From Thiohalomonas sp963783235 (lineage in GTDB: Bacteria; Pseudomonadota; Gammaproteobacteria; Thiohalomonadales; Thiohalomonadaceae), in the NCBI GenBank assembly GCA_963783235.1, contig CAWAMN010000002.1, positions 558,001 to 622,000 of the forward strand: DNA of 64,000 nt, in the 5' to 3' direction. The translations under genes were made by a program, and so were the position numbers. The first letter of the stretch is position 1. Every line of letters begins with the position of its first letter. Below are positions 1 through 7,306 of this stretch, piece after piece. The notes beneath the pieces are model-generated. The model saw nothing but the letters and a program-made list of their open reading frames with translations, made no database searches and was not told the DNA's origin.

Positions 1-1
1 A

Positions 2-24
2 AGCCCATCCATGGTGGATGGGCT
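2..24. terminator. 10-bp hairpin ahead of rplY
   Basis: AGCCCATCCA, a TGG loop, then TGGATGGGCT: a perfect 10-bp stem about 28 nt before the rplY start. There is no T-tract, so it may be an attenuator or the 3' hairpin of the upstream gene (often prs in this order; outside the window). Confidence 0.4.
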
Positions 25-51
25 GCACAAACCACTGGAGTAAAAAGAGCC

Positions 52-687
52 ATGAGTGAAGTCAATTTCAAACTGACCGCTGAAGTTCGCAGCGACAAGG
101 GGAAAGGTGCGAGCCGCCGCCTTCGTCGCGCGGGCAAAATGCCAGCGATTCTGTACGGCACCGACCAGGAGCCGACCGCCATCGTCCTCGACCACGACGG
201 ACTGGTGCACCACCTGGAGCACGAAGCCTTCTACTCCCATGTCCTCACCATCTCGGTCGATGGGAAGGATGAGAGTGCGGTGCTTAAGGACCTGCAGCGC
301 CATCCCGCCAAGAACCAGCTGGTGCACGCCGATTTCCAGCGCGTTTCGGCCAACGAGAAGATCCGTATGAACGTCCCGCTGCACTTCAAGGGCGAAGATA
401 TCGCCCCGGGCGTCAAGATCGGCAGCGGCCTGGTCACCCATAACATGACCGAGGCCGAGGTGCTCTGTCTGCCGAAAGACCTGCCGGAATTCCTCGAAGC
501 TGACCTCTCCAAGCTGGAACTGGGTCAGTCGCTGCACCTGTCGGAAATCACTGTTCCCGAAGGTGTCGAGCTGGTCGAACTGATGCACGGCGCTGATCAC
601 GACCTGCCGGTTGCCCAGATTCAGGCCACCCGTGCCTCGGTCAAGGGTGCCGGTGAAGAGGCCGAGGGCGAAGAAGCCGCCGAATAA
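52..687 (+). CDS. rplY: 50S ribosomal protein L25, long Ctc/TL5 form
   Basis: This is the ribosomal protein L25 that binds 5S rRNA in the large subunit. At 211 residues it is the long form: an N-terminal L25 domain (about 1-95, with the basic GKGASRRLRRAGKMPAILYG segment) plus a C-terminal beta domain and an acidic, Glu/Ala-rich tail. E. coli has only the short single-domain protein. The ATG follows AAAAAGAG. The stop is 9 nt before the GTG of pth, and the order rplY-pth-ychF is standard in gammaproteobacteria, so the genes are probably co-transcribed. Confidence 0.97.
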   Translation: MSEVNFKLTAEVRSDKGKGASRRLRRAGKMPAILYGTDQEPTAIVLDHDGLVHHLEHEAFYSHVLTISVDGKDESAVLKDLQRHPAKNQLVHADFQRVSANEKIRMNVPLHFKGEDIAPGVKIGSGLVTHNMTEAEVLCLPKDLPEFLEADLSKLELGQSLHLSEITVPEGVELVELMHGADHDLPVAQIQATRASVKGAGEEAEGEEAAE

Positions 688-696
688 CCAGGAAAA

Positions 697-1284
697 GTGT
701 CATTGTCCTCGCCGATTCAGCTCATCGTTGGCCTGGGTAATCCCGGAGCCAAGTACGAGCCGACGCGGCACAATGCCGGTTTCTGGTTGGTCGACGAACT
801 GGCGCGCCGCCATGGCGGCGCGCTTCGTTCGGAAAGCAAGTTTCACGGAGAAGTGGGTCGTCTCGGTATCGCGGGAAAGGATGTGTGGCTTCTGAAGCCC
901 ATGACTTACATGAACCGCAGCGGCCAGGCCGTGGCCGCCCTGGCCCGCTTCTACAAGATCCCGGTCGAGTCCATCCTGGTCGCCCACGACGAACTCGATC
1001 TCCCTCCCGGCGGCGTCAAGCTCAAACAGGGCGGAGGTCACGCCGGTCACAACGGCCTGCGTGATATCTGTGCCCAACTCGGCCGCGACTTTCTCCGAAT
1101 GCGGATCGGGATCGGCCACCCGGGTCACGCCAGCGAAGTCACCGGATATGTTCTCGGTAAACCTTCACCCGATGAACGTGTTCTCATAGAGCGTGCCGTT
1201 GACGAGTGCATCGAAGCCGTCCCGGATATCGTCGCCGGCGAACAGCAAAAAGCCATGCATCGCCTGCACTCCCGGAGAAGCTAA
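697..1284 (+). CDS. pth: Peptidyl-tRNA hydrolase
   Basis: The enzyme hydrolyses the ester bond of peptidyl-tRNAs that drop off ribosomes, recycling tRNA in the cytosol. Its 195 residues match the family length. The N-terminal GLGNPGAKYEPTRHNAGFW segment carries the conserved Asn and catalytic His; further motifs are KPMTYMNRSG, HDELDLPPGG and GGGHAGHNGLRD. The start is a GTG preceded by CCAGGAAAA, 9 nt after rplY. The TAA stop lies in the left arm of an inverted-repeat element (TAACCACGGGG), so that element abuts or defines the end of the gene. Confidence 0.97.
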   Translation: MSLSSPIQLIVGLGNPGAKYEPTRHNAGFWLVDELARRHGGALRSESKFHGEVGRLGIAGKDVWLLKPMTYMNRSGQAVAALARFYKIPVESILVAHDELDLPPGGVKLKQGGGHAGHNGLRDICAQLGRDFLRMRIGIGHPGHASEVTGYVLGKPSPDERVLIERAVDECIEAVPDIVAGEQQKAMHRLHSRRS

Positions 1285-1729
1285 CCACGGGGTGCACGGG
1301 GAACACAGGGATCAGTTGAATGCTCAAGGATTGCGAGGACCGGATTACAGATAGCACTTTGACCGCAGCAACCTGCGTCCATCGTACGCTTGGCCCGGGC
1401 TTGCTCGAGTCGGTCTATGAAAAGGCTCTTGCAGTCGAACTCACCCTTCAGGGACTGACTGTTGAGGTCCAGAAGCCTATCTCGGTGGACTACCGGGGAC
1501 ACGATTTAGGTATGGGCTTCCGAGCAGATCTCGTGGTCGAAGAGTCTCTGTTGCTGGAGCTTAAGTGCGTGGAGATTTTAACTTCGCTGCATGTTGCACA
1601 GGTAATAACGTATTTGCGGTTATTGGGCCTCAAACGAGGCTATTTGCTCAATTTCAATGCACGACTGATGAAGCACGGAATCAAGCGGATTTCAATATAA
1701 CCCCGTGTCCCCCGTGCTCCCCGTGGTTA
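1283..1729. mobile_element. Inverted-arm element enclosing a GxxExxY gene
   Basis: The left arm AACCACGGGGTGCACGGGG (1283-1311) and the right arm CCCCGTGCTCCCCGTGGTTA (1699-1729) are inverted copies about 30 nt long. Each is built from a repeated ACGGGGNNC-like unit. They bracket exactly one small gene, and both that gene's stop and the pth stop fall within the arms. The same arms recur around 12.9, 36.4, 38.0 and 50.1 kb with no gene between them. No transposase is visible, so mobility is inferred. Confidence 0.55.
1320..1700 (+). CDS. GxxExxY family protein (PD-(D/E)XK nuclease-like)
   Basis: A 126-residue protein of the GxxExxY family, named for the GPGLLESVYEKAL segment at residues 25-37. 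Downstream, ADLVVEESLLLELK supplies the D...ExK arrangement of a PD-(D/E)XK nuclease fold, followed by the family's QVITYLRLLGLKRGYLLNF ending. Its biological role is not established. It sits alone between inverted arms that recur elsewhere in the window, so it could be cargo or a remnant factor of that repeat family. It has no operon partner; pth and ychF lie just outside the arms. Confidence 0.88.
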   Translation: MLKDCEDRITDSTLTAATCVHRTLGPGLLESVYEKALAVELTLQGLTVEVQKPISVDYRGHDLGMGFRADLVVEESLLLELKCVEILTSLHVAQVITYLRLLGLKRGYLLNFNARLMKHGIKRISI

Positions 1730-1740
1730 GGTGAATATAG

Positions 1741-2842
1741 ATGGGATTCAAATGCGGTATCGTCGGACTGCCTAATGTCGGCAAGTCCACGCTCTTCAAT
1801 GCGCTGACCAAAGCCGGCATCCAGGCCGAAAACTATCCGTTCTGCACTATTGAGCCGAACGTCGGTATCGTGCCCGTGCCGGACCCGCGACTGGACAAGC
1901 TGGCGGAGATCGTCAAACCGCAACGCGAACTGCCGACGACGATGGAGTTCGTCGATATCGCGGGCTTGGTGGCGGGCGCCTCCAAGGGCGAGGGACTCGG
2001 CAATAAGTTCCTGGCCAACATCCGCGAGACCGACGCCATTGCCCACGTGGTGCGCTGCTTCGAGGACGAGAACGTCGTACACGTTGCGGGCAAGATCGAC
2101 CCGGTCTCCGACATCGAAGTGATCAACACCGAGCTGGCCCTGGCCGACCTGGACACGGTGGAGAAAGGCCATCGCCCGAGTCGAGAAGACCGCCAAGAGC
2201 GGTGACAAGGAAGCCAAGGCCAAGCTGGCGCTGTTCGGAGAAGCTCAAGGCGCATCTGAACGAAGGCAAGCCGGTACGCGGCCTGGACCTGCTCGCGAGG
2301 ACGAACGCAAGCTGCATCCACGACCTGCATCTGCTGACCGGCAAGCCGACGATGTACATCGCCAACGTGGCCGAAGACGGTTTCGAGAATAATCCCGCTC
2401 CTCGATGCCGTGCGGCGCTTGCCGAAGAACGAGGGCGCCGAGGTCGTGCCGGTCTGCGCCGCCATCGAAGCGGAACTGGTGGAACTCGACGACGACGAAA
2501 AGGCTGCAGTTCCTGGAGGAGATGGGCCTGGAAGAGCCCGGTCTGAACCGCGTCATCCGTGCCGGCTACGATCTGCTGGGCCTGCAGACCTACTTCACCG
2601 CCGGCGTGAAGGAGGTCCGCGCCTGGACCGTCCGCATCGGGGCCACCGCCCCGCAGGCGGCCGGCGTCATCCACACCGACTTCGAGAAGGGCTTCATCCG
2701 CGCCGAGGTGATCGCCTACGAGGACTTCATCGCCTGCTCGGTGGCGAGCAGGGCGCCAAGGAGGCCGGCAAGATGGCGCCTGGAGGGCAAGGAATACATC
2801 GTGCAGGATGGCGACGTCATGCACTTCCGCTTCAACGTCTGA
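1741..2842 (+). pseudogene. ychF: YchF (Obg-like) ATPase, frameshifted
   Basis: YchF is a ribosome-associated P-loop ATPase of the Obg family, about 363 residues. The first 140 residues are intact, with Walker A GLPNVGKST and the G3 segment DIAGLVAGASKGEGLGN. The reading frame then changes repeatedly: near 2164 (EK/AIARVEK), 2237 (LF/EKLKAHL), 2295-2320, 2395 (ENN/PLLDAVR), 2503 (DDDEK/QFLEE), 2742 (KGEQGAKEAGKM) and 2776 (RLEGKEYIVQDGD). Concatenating the frames restores the whole protein to the conserved C-terminal DGDVMHFRFNV. Most changes are extra single bases. This is either a recent pseudogene or locally poor sequence; the intact residue-level conservation favours error or very recent damage. 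Confidence 0.85.
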
Positions 2843-2851
2843 AGCGGTGGC

Positions 2852-2879
2852 TTGACTTCCTCGGGCCGTTCCTTACAAT
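2852..2879 (+). promoter_or_regulatory. Sigma-70 promoter of tRNA-Met
   Basis: TTGACT (2852-2857), a 16-nt spacer and TACAAT (2874-2879) lie 17 nt before the tRNA. This is a near-consensus stable-RNA promoter. Confidence 0.65.
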
Positions 2880-2896
2880 GCCCGTCTCACCGTAAA

Positions 2897-2973
2897 GGCT
2901 ACGTAGCTCAGCTGGTTAGAGCACATCACTCATAATGATGGGGTCCCCTGTTCGAATCAGGGCGTAGCCACCA
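2897..2973 (+). tRNA. tRNA-Met (CAU), elongator
   Basis: A 77-nt cloverleaf with GGCTACG/CGTAGCC acceptor stem, anticodon stem CATCA/TGATG around CTCATAA (anticodon CAT), T arm CCCTG-TTCGAAT-CAGGG and encoded CCA. It is close to E. coli elongator tRNA-Met. A lysidine-modified tRNA-Ile2 would also read CAT in the gene, but the acceptor and D-arm sequence fit Met. Confidence 0.95.
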
Positions 2974-3043
2974 AACAAATCATGGCTCAGACCTGAGCAA
3001 CAAACCGGTCAACGGCTGCGTCGCTCGGCCGAACCATCCCAAG

Positions 3044-3069
3044 AACCCGCCCTCAGCGGGTTTCTTTTT
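3044..3069 (+). terminator. Rho-independent terminator after tRNA-Met
   Basis: AACCCGC, CCTCA loop, GCGGGTT, then TCTTTTT: a 7-bp GC stem with T-tract in the tRNA direction. Confidence 0.75.
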
Positions 3070-3107
3070 GCCTGAACGCCAGGCAGAGGTTCGTGTATAG
3101 CCTGCGG

Positions 3108-3311
3108 CTAAAGCGCCGCTTGGCAGCGGGTGGCATGCCCGGTGGCCAGCTTTCGCATCGGTTCGGAGACCCGCTCGTCCAGGCTGGGGGTCTGCCAGAA
3201 CTGCACCGCACACGCCCCTGCCTGCTCCCAAAGATCGAAGTTGTCGGCGCTGCGTAGGGGCGGCACCAGCTCCACCGTGACCAGTTCGCCCCGCTGTGGA
3301 ACCAGACGCAT
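3108..3311 (-). CDS. Small hypothetical protein
   Basis: A possible 67-residue protein of no recognised family. An ATG at 3311 is preceded by GGAGGT at good spacing; an ATG 9 nt earlier lies too close to that site. The product is soluble-looking, with no signal peptide or membrane segment, and ends CQAAL. It lies downstream of the cysteine desulfurase on the same strand, 82 nt after its stop. It fills most of the otherwise empty 2974-3392 stretch. The strong ribosome site is the main support. Confidence 0.4.
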   Translation of the reverse strand: MRLVPQRGELVTVELVPPLRSADNFDLWEQAGACAVQFWQTPSLDERVSEPMRKLATGHATRCQAAL

Positions 3312-3392
3312 CGGCACCATACCTCCGGTCCCCGCGACGGATGACCCTGCATCAGTCCACTGCTTGGACTTGAACGGTTACGAATACAGCGA

Positions 3393-4538
3393 TTATCGCG
3401 AATGCCCGGTGAGGTTGCGGTAGGCCGTGACGAGGCTTGCGGCGGCCTGAAGCACGTCCTCATCGGAGGTCGTGGTGCCGACCGACAGGCGTACCGCGCC
3501 GCGTGCCCGCTCCGCCGACAGGCCCATGGTGCCGAGAACCCCGCTCGGCACCTCATCCTCGGCGTGACAGGCAGAGCCGGTGGAGGCGGCGACCTCCTGC
3601 GCGTGCTCCAGGATGGCGCTGCCGGCTGCCTCCGGAAACGATACGTTAAGGGTGTTGGGGAGCCGCGCCTCCGGGTGGCCGTTCAATGTCAGACCCGGTA
3701 TTTCGCTCGCGAGCAGCGAATGCAACCGATCGCGTCGTTGCCGCAGTGCCCGGGCGGTATCCGCAAGGCGCTCGCCCGCCAATCGCGCCGCCGCGCCGAG
3801 GCCGACGATCTGGGCGACACTCTCGGTGCCGGGCCGGAGACCCTTTTCGTGGCCGGCCCCGACCAGCAGCGGCAAAAGCGGCACGTCCCGGCGCACGTAC
3901 AGGGCGCCGATACCCTTGGGGGCGTAGAACTTGTGGCCGGCCAGGGTGATCAGGTCCACCCCGAGAGCTTTCACGGTGACGGGCACCTTGCCGGCGGACT
4001 GGGCGGCGTCGCTATGGAAAAGCGCACCGTTGGCGCGGGTGAGACGGGACAGTTCGGCAATCGGCTGCAGGGTTCCGACCTCATTGTTGGCATGCATCAC
4101 CGAAACGAGTGTGGTGTCGGGGCGCAGCGAGTCCTTCAGATCGGCGGGGCTGACCTGCCCGTGGCGGTCCACGGGCAAGACCGTCACCTCCCAGCCCTCC
4201 TGCTCGAGTCGCTTGAACGGCATCGCCACCGAAGGATGTTCAATGGCGCTGGTAATCACATGACGGCCCCTGTCCCGAAGGGCGTGAGCCGCCCCCCGAA
4301 TCGCGAGATTGTTGGCCTCGGTGGCACAGCCGGTGAAGATGATGTCATCGGCTCCGGCTTCGATGAGTCCGGCTACTTCACCGCGCGCCCGGGCGACCCC
4401 TTCGGCGGCCCGCTGCCCGTAGAGGTGGCCCGAGGAAGGATTGCCGAAATGCTCCCGCAGGTACGGCAGCATCGCGTCGACCACCTCCGGAGCAATCGGG
4501 GTGGTGGCGTTGTAGTCGAGATAAATGGGGTTATTCAT
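3393..4538 (-). CDS. Cysteine desulfurase, NifS/IscS class
   Basis: A PLP enzyme that removes sulfur from cysteine as an enzyme persulfide for Fe-S cluster or thio-cofactor synthesis. From the ATG at 4538 it has 381 residues: N-terminal YLDYNATTP, cofactor Lys203 in GHKFYAPKG, and the persulfide-forming Cys324 in STGSACH. It is not beside iscU, iscA or sufE, so it is an orphan desulfurase (NifS/IscS-like) rather than the housekeeping isc copy. A TTG five codons upstream is a possible alternative start. A secreted protein gene lies upstream on the same strand. Confidence 0.9.
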   Translation of the reverse strand: MNNPIYLDYNATTPIAPEVVDAMLPYLREHFGNPSSGHLYGQRAAEGVARARGEVAGLIEAGADDIIFTGCATEANNLAIRGAAHALRDRGRHVITSAIEHPSVAMPFKRLEQEGWEVTVLPVDRHGQVSPADLKDSLRPDTTLVSVMHANNEVGTLQPIAELSRLTRANGALFHSDAAQSAGKVPVTVKALGVDLITLAGHKFYAPKGIGALYVRRDVPLLPLLVGAGHEKGLRPGTESVAQIVGLGAAARLAGERLADTARALRQRRDRLHSLLASEIPGLTLNGHPEARLPNTLNVSFPEAAGSAILEHAQEVAASTGSACHAEDEVPSGVLGTMGLSAERARGAVRLSVGTTTSDEDVLQAAASLVTAYRNLTGHSR

Positions 4539-4591
4539 AACTCTTGAACTCAATCAGGTCGACCTTTCGGAAGGTGGCACGCCGTTCGGGA

Positions 4592-4966
4592 TCAGCAGCC
4601 GTCGTCGTCCGAAGTCCCTGCATAGGGGTCGGCAAAGACCTTGGGTTCCAATTCGATACGGATCTCGACATCGTCCGTATCGACGTCGATCCCCTTGAGC
4701 CAGACGGTGGTGTAATCGGATTTGAAGGCGCCCACCTTGAACCGGCCGGGCTCGACGCTGAAGCTGAAACTGCCGTCGGGCATGCTGCGGGTCTTGTCGA
4801 GAACAACACTGTTTGCAGTGTTGACCAGCACGATTTCCACCTGACCGATAGCCTCCCCCTCGTCGGCAACACTTCCCGAGAGGGTGGCCGCCGAAGCATA
4901 TCCCGGCAGCATGCCGGTCAGGATAACAAGCAACCCTAATCTGAACGGTATTGTCGAACACGGCAT
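4592..4966 (-). CDS. Secreted carboxypeptidase-regulatory-like domain protein
   Basis: A 124-residue exported protein. Residues 1-26 form a signal peptide (LGLLVILTGMLPGYASA). The rest resembles a single carboxypeptidase-regulatory-like/transthyretin-type beta sandwich: SGSVADEGEAIGQVEIVLVN, then DGSFSFSVEPGRFKVG and KGIDVDTDDVEIRIEL. It ends in DDDGC. Such domains usually bind surfaces or partners and are not catalytic. It lies 10 nt from the end of the decayed PLP gene and 53 nt before the cysteine desulfurase, on the same strand. The specific role is unknown. Confidence 0.65.
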   Translation of the reverse strand: MPCSTIPFRLGLLVILTGMLPGYASAATLSGSVADEGEAIGQVEIVLVNTANSVVLDKTRSMPDGSFSFSVEPGRFKVGAFKSDYTTVWLKGIDVDTDDVEIRIELEPKVFADPYAGTSDDDGC

Positions 4967-4975
4967 AGCCTTCTC

Positions 4976-5818
4976 CTAATCAAGCGCCTGCTGCAAATCG
5001 GCGATCAGATCGCGCGGGTCTTCCAATCCCACCGACAGGCGCACCATTGATCCGAAGATTCCGCGGCGCTGGCGCTCCTGTTCGGTCAGCCCATGGTGCG
5101 TGGTGGTGACCGGTTGTGTCACCAGACTTTCGGCGCCGCCGAGGCTCGGGCAATGGCGAACAGCTTCAACCGGTCCACCATGGCAGCCGTGCCTTGGGTG
5201 TCGGCGTCGATTTCGAGGGTGAGCATGCCGCCAAAGCCTGTCATCTGCTTCGCCGCCAGGGCGTGACCCGGAAAATCGGCCAGCCCCGGATAGAGCACGC
5301 GACAGACACGCGAATGTTCCGCCATCGCCTCGGCGATGGCCTGTGCAGAGGCGTTCTGCTGCCGCACCCGGACCACCAGGGTACGCAGGCTGCGGGCGAG
5401 CAGACTGCAGGTTTCGGGGGCCGGCATCGAGCCAAGGTTCTTGCGCCAGCCGAAAACCGGCTCTAGCAGCGCCTTGCTCGTCATTAGTGCGCCGGCGGTC
5501 AGGTCGCTGTGCCCCATGGGCGTGGGCTTTTTCGGCGATAGCGGCGATAGCGGCGATATCGAAGATCTCCAGCGCCGGGTTGGTCGGGGTCTCCAGGAAC
5601 ACGAGTCGTCCCCCGCTGGCGAGTAGCTCCTCGAGGCGATCCAGTTCACTGCCCAGTATCGGGTGGGTGTCTCGAGAGATCGCTTCGGTGGAGGGAAACT
5701 GGAAGGTCGTGGTCGTGTAGAGCGGTGTGTGCGGACTGCCGTTCGGGTCCGCCAACTCGCCGCTATGGACACAGCGCGTCGCCAGATGAGCCGGATTATC
5801 GTCGTGCATTGCCTTCAT
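4976..5818 (-). pseudogene. Cystathionine gamma-synthase/MetZ-type PLP enzyme, decayed
   Basis: A remnant of a trans-sulfuration PLP enzyme (cystathionine gamma-synthase or O-succinylhomoserine sulfhydrylase, normally about 390 residues). The N terminus (HLATRCVHSGELADPNGSPHTPLYTTTTF) runs straight into GSELDRLEELLASGGRLVFLETPTNP, so roughly 90 central residues are missing. A second gap after AHAHGA removes the stretch containing the PLP lysine (SATKYLGG region) and changes frame; HSDLTAGALMTSKALLEP continues in another frame. A missing base near 5150 returns to the first frame for the SLGGAESLVTQP and RLSVGLEDP ending. With the lysine region lost it cannot be an active PLP enzyme. Confidence 0.85.
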
Positions 5819-5879
5819 TCCCCCTGTTACCCATTCGAAAGCAGTTTACTGCCGGCGAGTGCGGCCGATCACTTGCGGA

Positions 5880-6209
5880 TCACTCACTGCTCCATTCTGC
5901 CATCATCTTTTCCTGTTCCTGTTCGAGTCGCTGCAGAAGCGTCAAGGCCTCGCCTTTGAACCCGGCCGCAACGGCTGCCTCACAGAGCTCATCCGGAGAG
6001 AGAATAACCCCGTCGGCGGGTTTGACCTCTTCGCCATCGATGAGCAGCGCCGGCGCCGGCGGTACAGGCTTCTCGGGAAACGGAAACTGCGGCTGGGGAT
6101 AGAGGATTTCGGAACGCCCCTCGGCCGCATCGGCCAGTGCGTCGGCAAAGCGCATATACAGCGCGCAACGACCGCCGGGCGGCTGCTTGGAAACAACGGA
6201 AATTCTCAT
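5880..6209 (-). CDS. Hypothetical protein paired with TauE/SafE permease
   Basis: A soluble protein of about 109 residues that I do not recognise. It begins MRISVVSKQPPGGRCALYMRFADALADAAEG and contains a proline-rich centre (FPFPEKPVPPAPALLIDGEEVKP) and a predicted C-terminal helix. The VSKQPPGGRC start and the LLIDGEEV strand are reminiscent of small thioredoxin-fold proteins, but a CxxC is absent. The ATG at 6209 has GGAG nine nt upstream; an ATG at 6224 is the alternative. It starts 26 nt downstream of the TauE/SafE stop, so it is probably co-transcribed with that permease. Confidence 0.6.
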   Translation of the reverse strand: MRISVVSKQPPGGRCALYMRFADALADAAEGRSEILYPQPQFPFPEKPVPPAPALLIDGEEVKPADGVILSPDELCEAAVAAGFKGEALTLLQRLEQEQEKMMAEWSSE

Positions 6210-6234
6210 CGCTGTTTTCTCCATTCCCGCGATG

Positions 6235-7008
6235 TCAAAGCGTTTGATTAACCAGGATATAGCTGGCCACCAGCATCAAAAATACGGCAAAGCCCCGCTT
6301 CAGCAGGTCACCCGACAGCCGATAGGCAAAGCGGGTCCCCACCACGCTGCCCGCAACGGCCACTGCGGTGAATACGCCCATCAGGCCGTAGTCCATCGGC
6401 ACCTCTCCCGCGTAGCCGGCGAATCCCGCGTAGGATTTCACCGCGACGATCGCGAGTGACGTGCCGACGGCCTGCTTCATCGACAGGCCGGACAGCAGCA
6501 CCAGTGCCGGCACGATCAGAAACCCGCCGCCGACCCCGACCAGCCCGGTGAGGACGCCGATGACCACGCCGTGCAGGGCGACATGCATCAGGCAGCGGTT
6601 CGAACTGCAGACCTCCGCCGTGGCGACCACCGCCGCACCGGCCGAACGGTGGGGGCGCGAGGGGCGCAGCATCTTCCAGGCCGCGGCATACATGACCAGC
6701 GCGAAAATCGTCAGCTGGATGACTACGGGCGTAATCAGGCCCAGCCGGGCGCCGGCGTAAGTGCCGACGATGCCGAAAAGCCCGAACACCGCGGTCACCC
6801 TGAGGTTGACGTTACCCGATCGCCAGTGCTGCAGGGCGGCGAGAGTGGCGGTGACGGCCACGATCCCGAGGCTCATGGCGATGGCGGATTTCGGTTCGAC
6901 CCCCAACAGATAAAGCAGCGCGGGCGTGGTGATAATCGATCCCCCGCTCCCGAAGATCCCCAGGACCATGCCGGTGGCAAAGCCGGCGAGTAAGACGGAC
7001 AGCGACAT
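6235..7008 (-). CDS. TauE/SafE family sulfite/sulfonate exporter-like permease
   Basis: An inner-membrane permease of 257 residues with the duplicated TauE/SafE architecture. The first repeat begins LAGFATGMVLGIFGSGGSIITTPALLYLLG and the second GVVIGVLTGLVGVGGGFLIVPALVLLSG; about eight hydrophobic segments are visible. The family moves small sulfur anions such as sulfite, thiosulfate or sulfoacetate; the substrate here cannot be read from sequence. Its promoter overlaps a GTATTCAATAG/CTATTGAATAC palindrome at 7024-7047 that matches the one controlling the neighbouring sterol-desaturase operon. That suggests joint control by the ArsR-rhodanese regulator at 14.3 kb. Confidence 0.9.
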   Translation of the reverse strand: MSLSVLLAGFATGMVLGIFGSGGSIITTPALLYLLGVEPKSAIAMSLGIVAVTATLAALQHWRSGNVNLRVTAVFGLFGIVGTYAGARLGLITPVVIQLTIFALVMYAAAWKMLRPSRPHRSAGAAVVATAEVCSSNRCLMHVALHGVVIGVLTGLVGVGGGFLIVPALVLLSGLSMKQAVGTSLAIVAVKSYAGFAGYAGEVPMDYGLMGVFTAVAVAGSVVGTRFAYRLSGDLLKRGFAVFLMLVASYILVNQTL

Positions 7009-7023
7009 AGCTCGTTCCCTTCA

Positions 7024-7047
7024 GTATTCAATAGTTCTATTGAATAC
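7024..7047. promoter_or_regulatory. Operator palindrome upstream of TauE/SafE gene
   Basis: GTATTCAATAG-TT-CTATTGAATAC, 11-bp perfect arms. On the minus strand a TTGACG lies 15 nt before the TATTCA inside the palindrome, so a bound protein would cover the -10 region: a repressor layout. The core TATTCAAT-N6-ATTGAATA is shared with 11006-11031. Confidence 0.7.
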
Positions 7048-7306
7048 ATTTTAAAAGACTGCGTCAAGGGTATGAGCCGCCAGATACGACCAGTGTACTG
7101 TCGCAGACGGTGACAAACGCCCTCTCTTCTGAAGGGTGAGGGGCCGAGGTGAGATGGCGGGCCGGGAGATCGTTGCCTGTGTTTAGCAGCCACTGCCTCT
7201 TTCAAAGCGTGTGCCCATCCTTCGGAATCGATGGGCAGGCACCGACCCGGGTTATCGCTCAAGTCACCCAAAGAGGCGACGGTGTGGCGAGGCTACGAAC
7301 CGTTAA

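Noticed and set aside
2897..2973. tRNA-Ile2 (lysidine) instead of tRNA-Met
   Set aside because: Body sequence is close to elongator tRNA-Met, although the CAT anticodon alone would allow either.
3402..4547. A 381-codon plus-strand frame over the cysteine desulfurase
   Set aside because: Antisense shadow; the minus strand has the PLP lysine and active-site Cys motifs.
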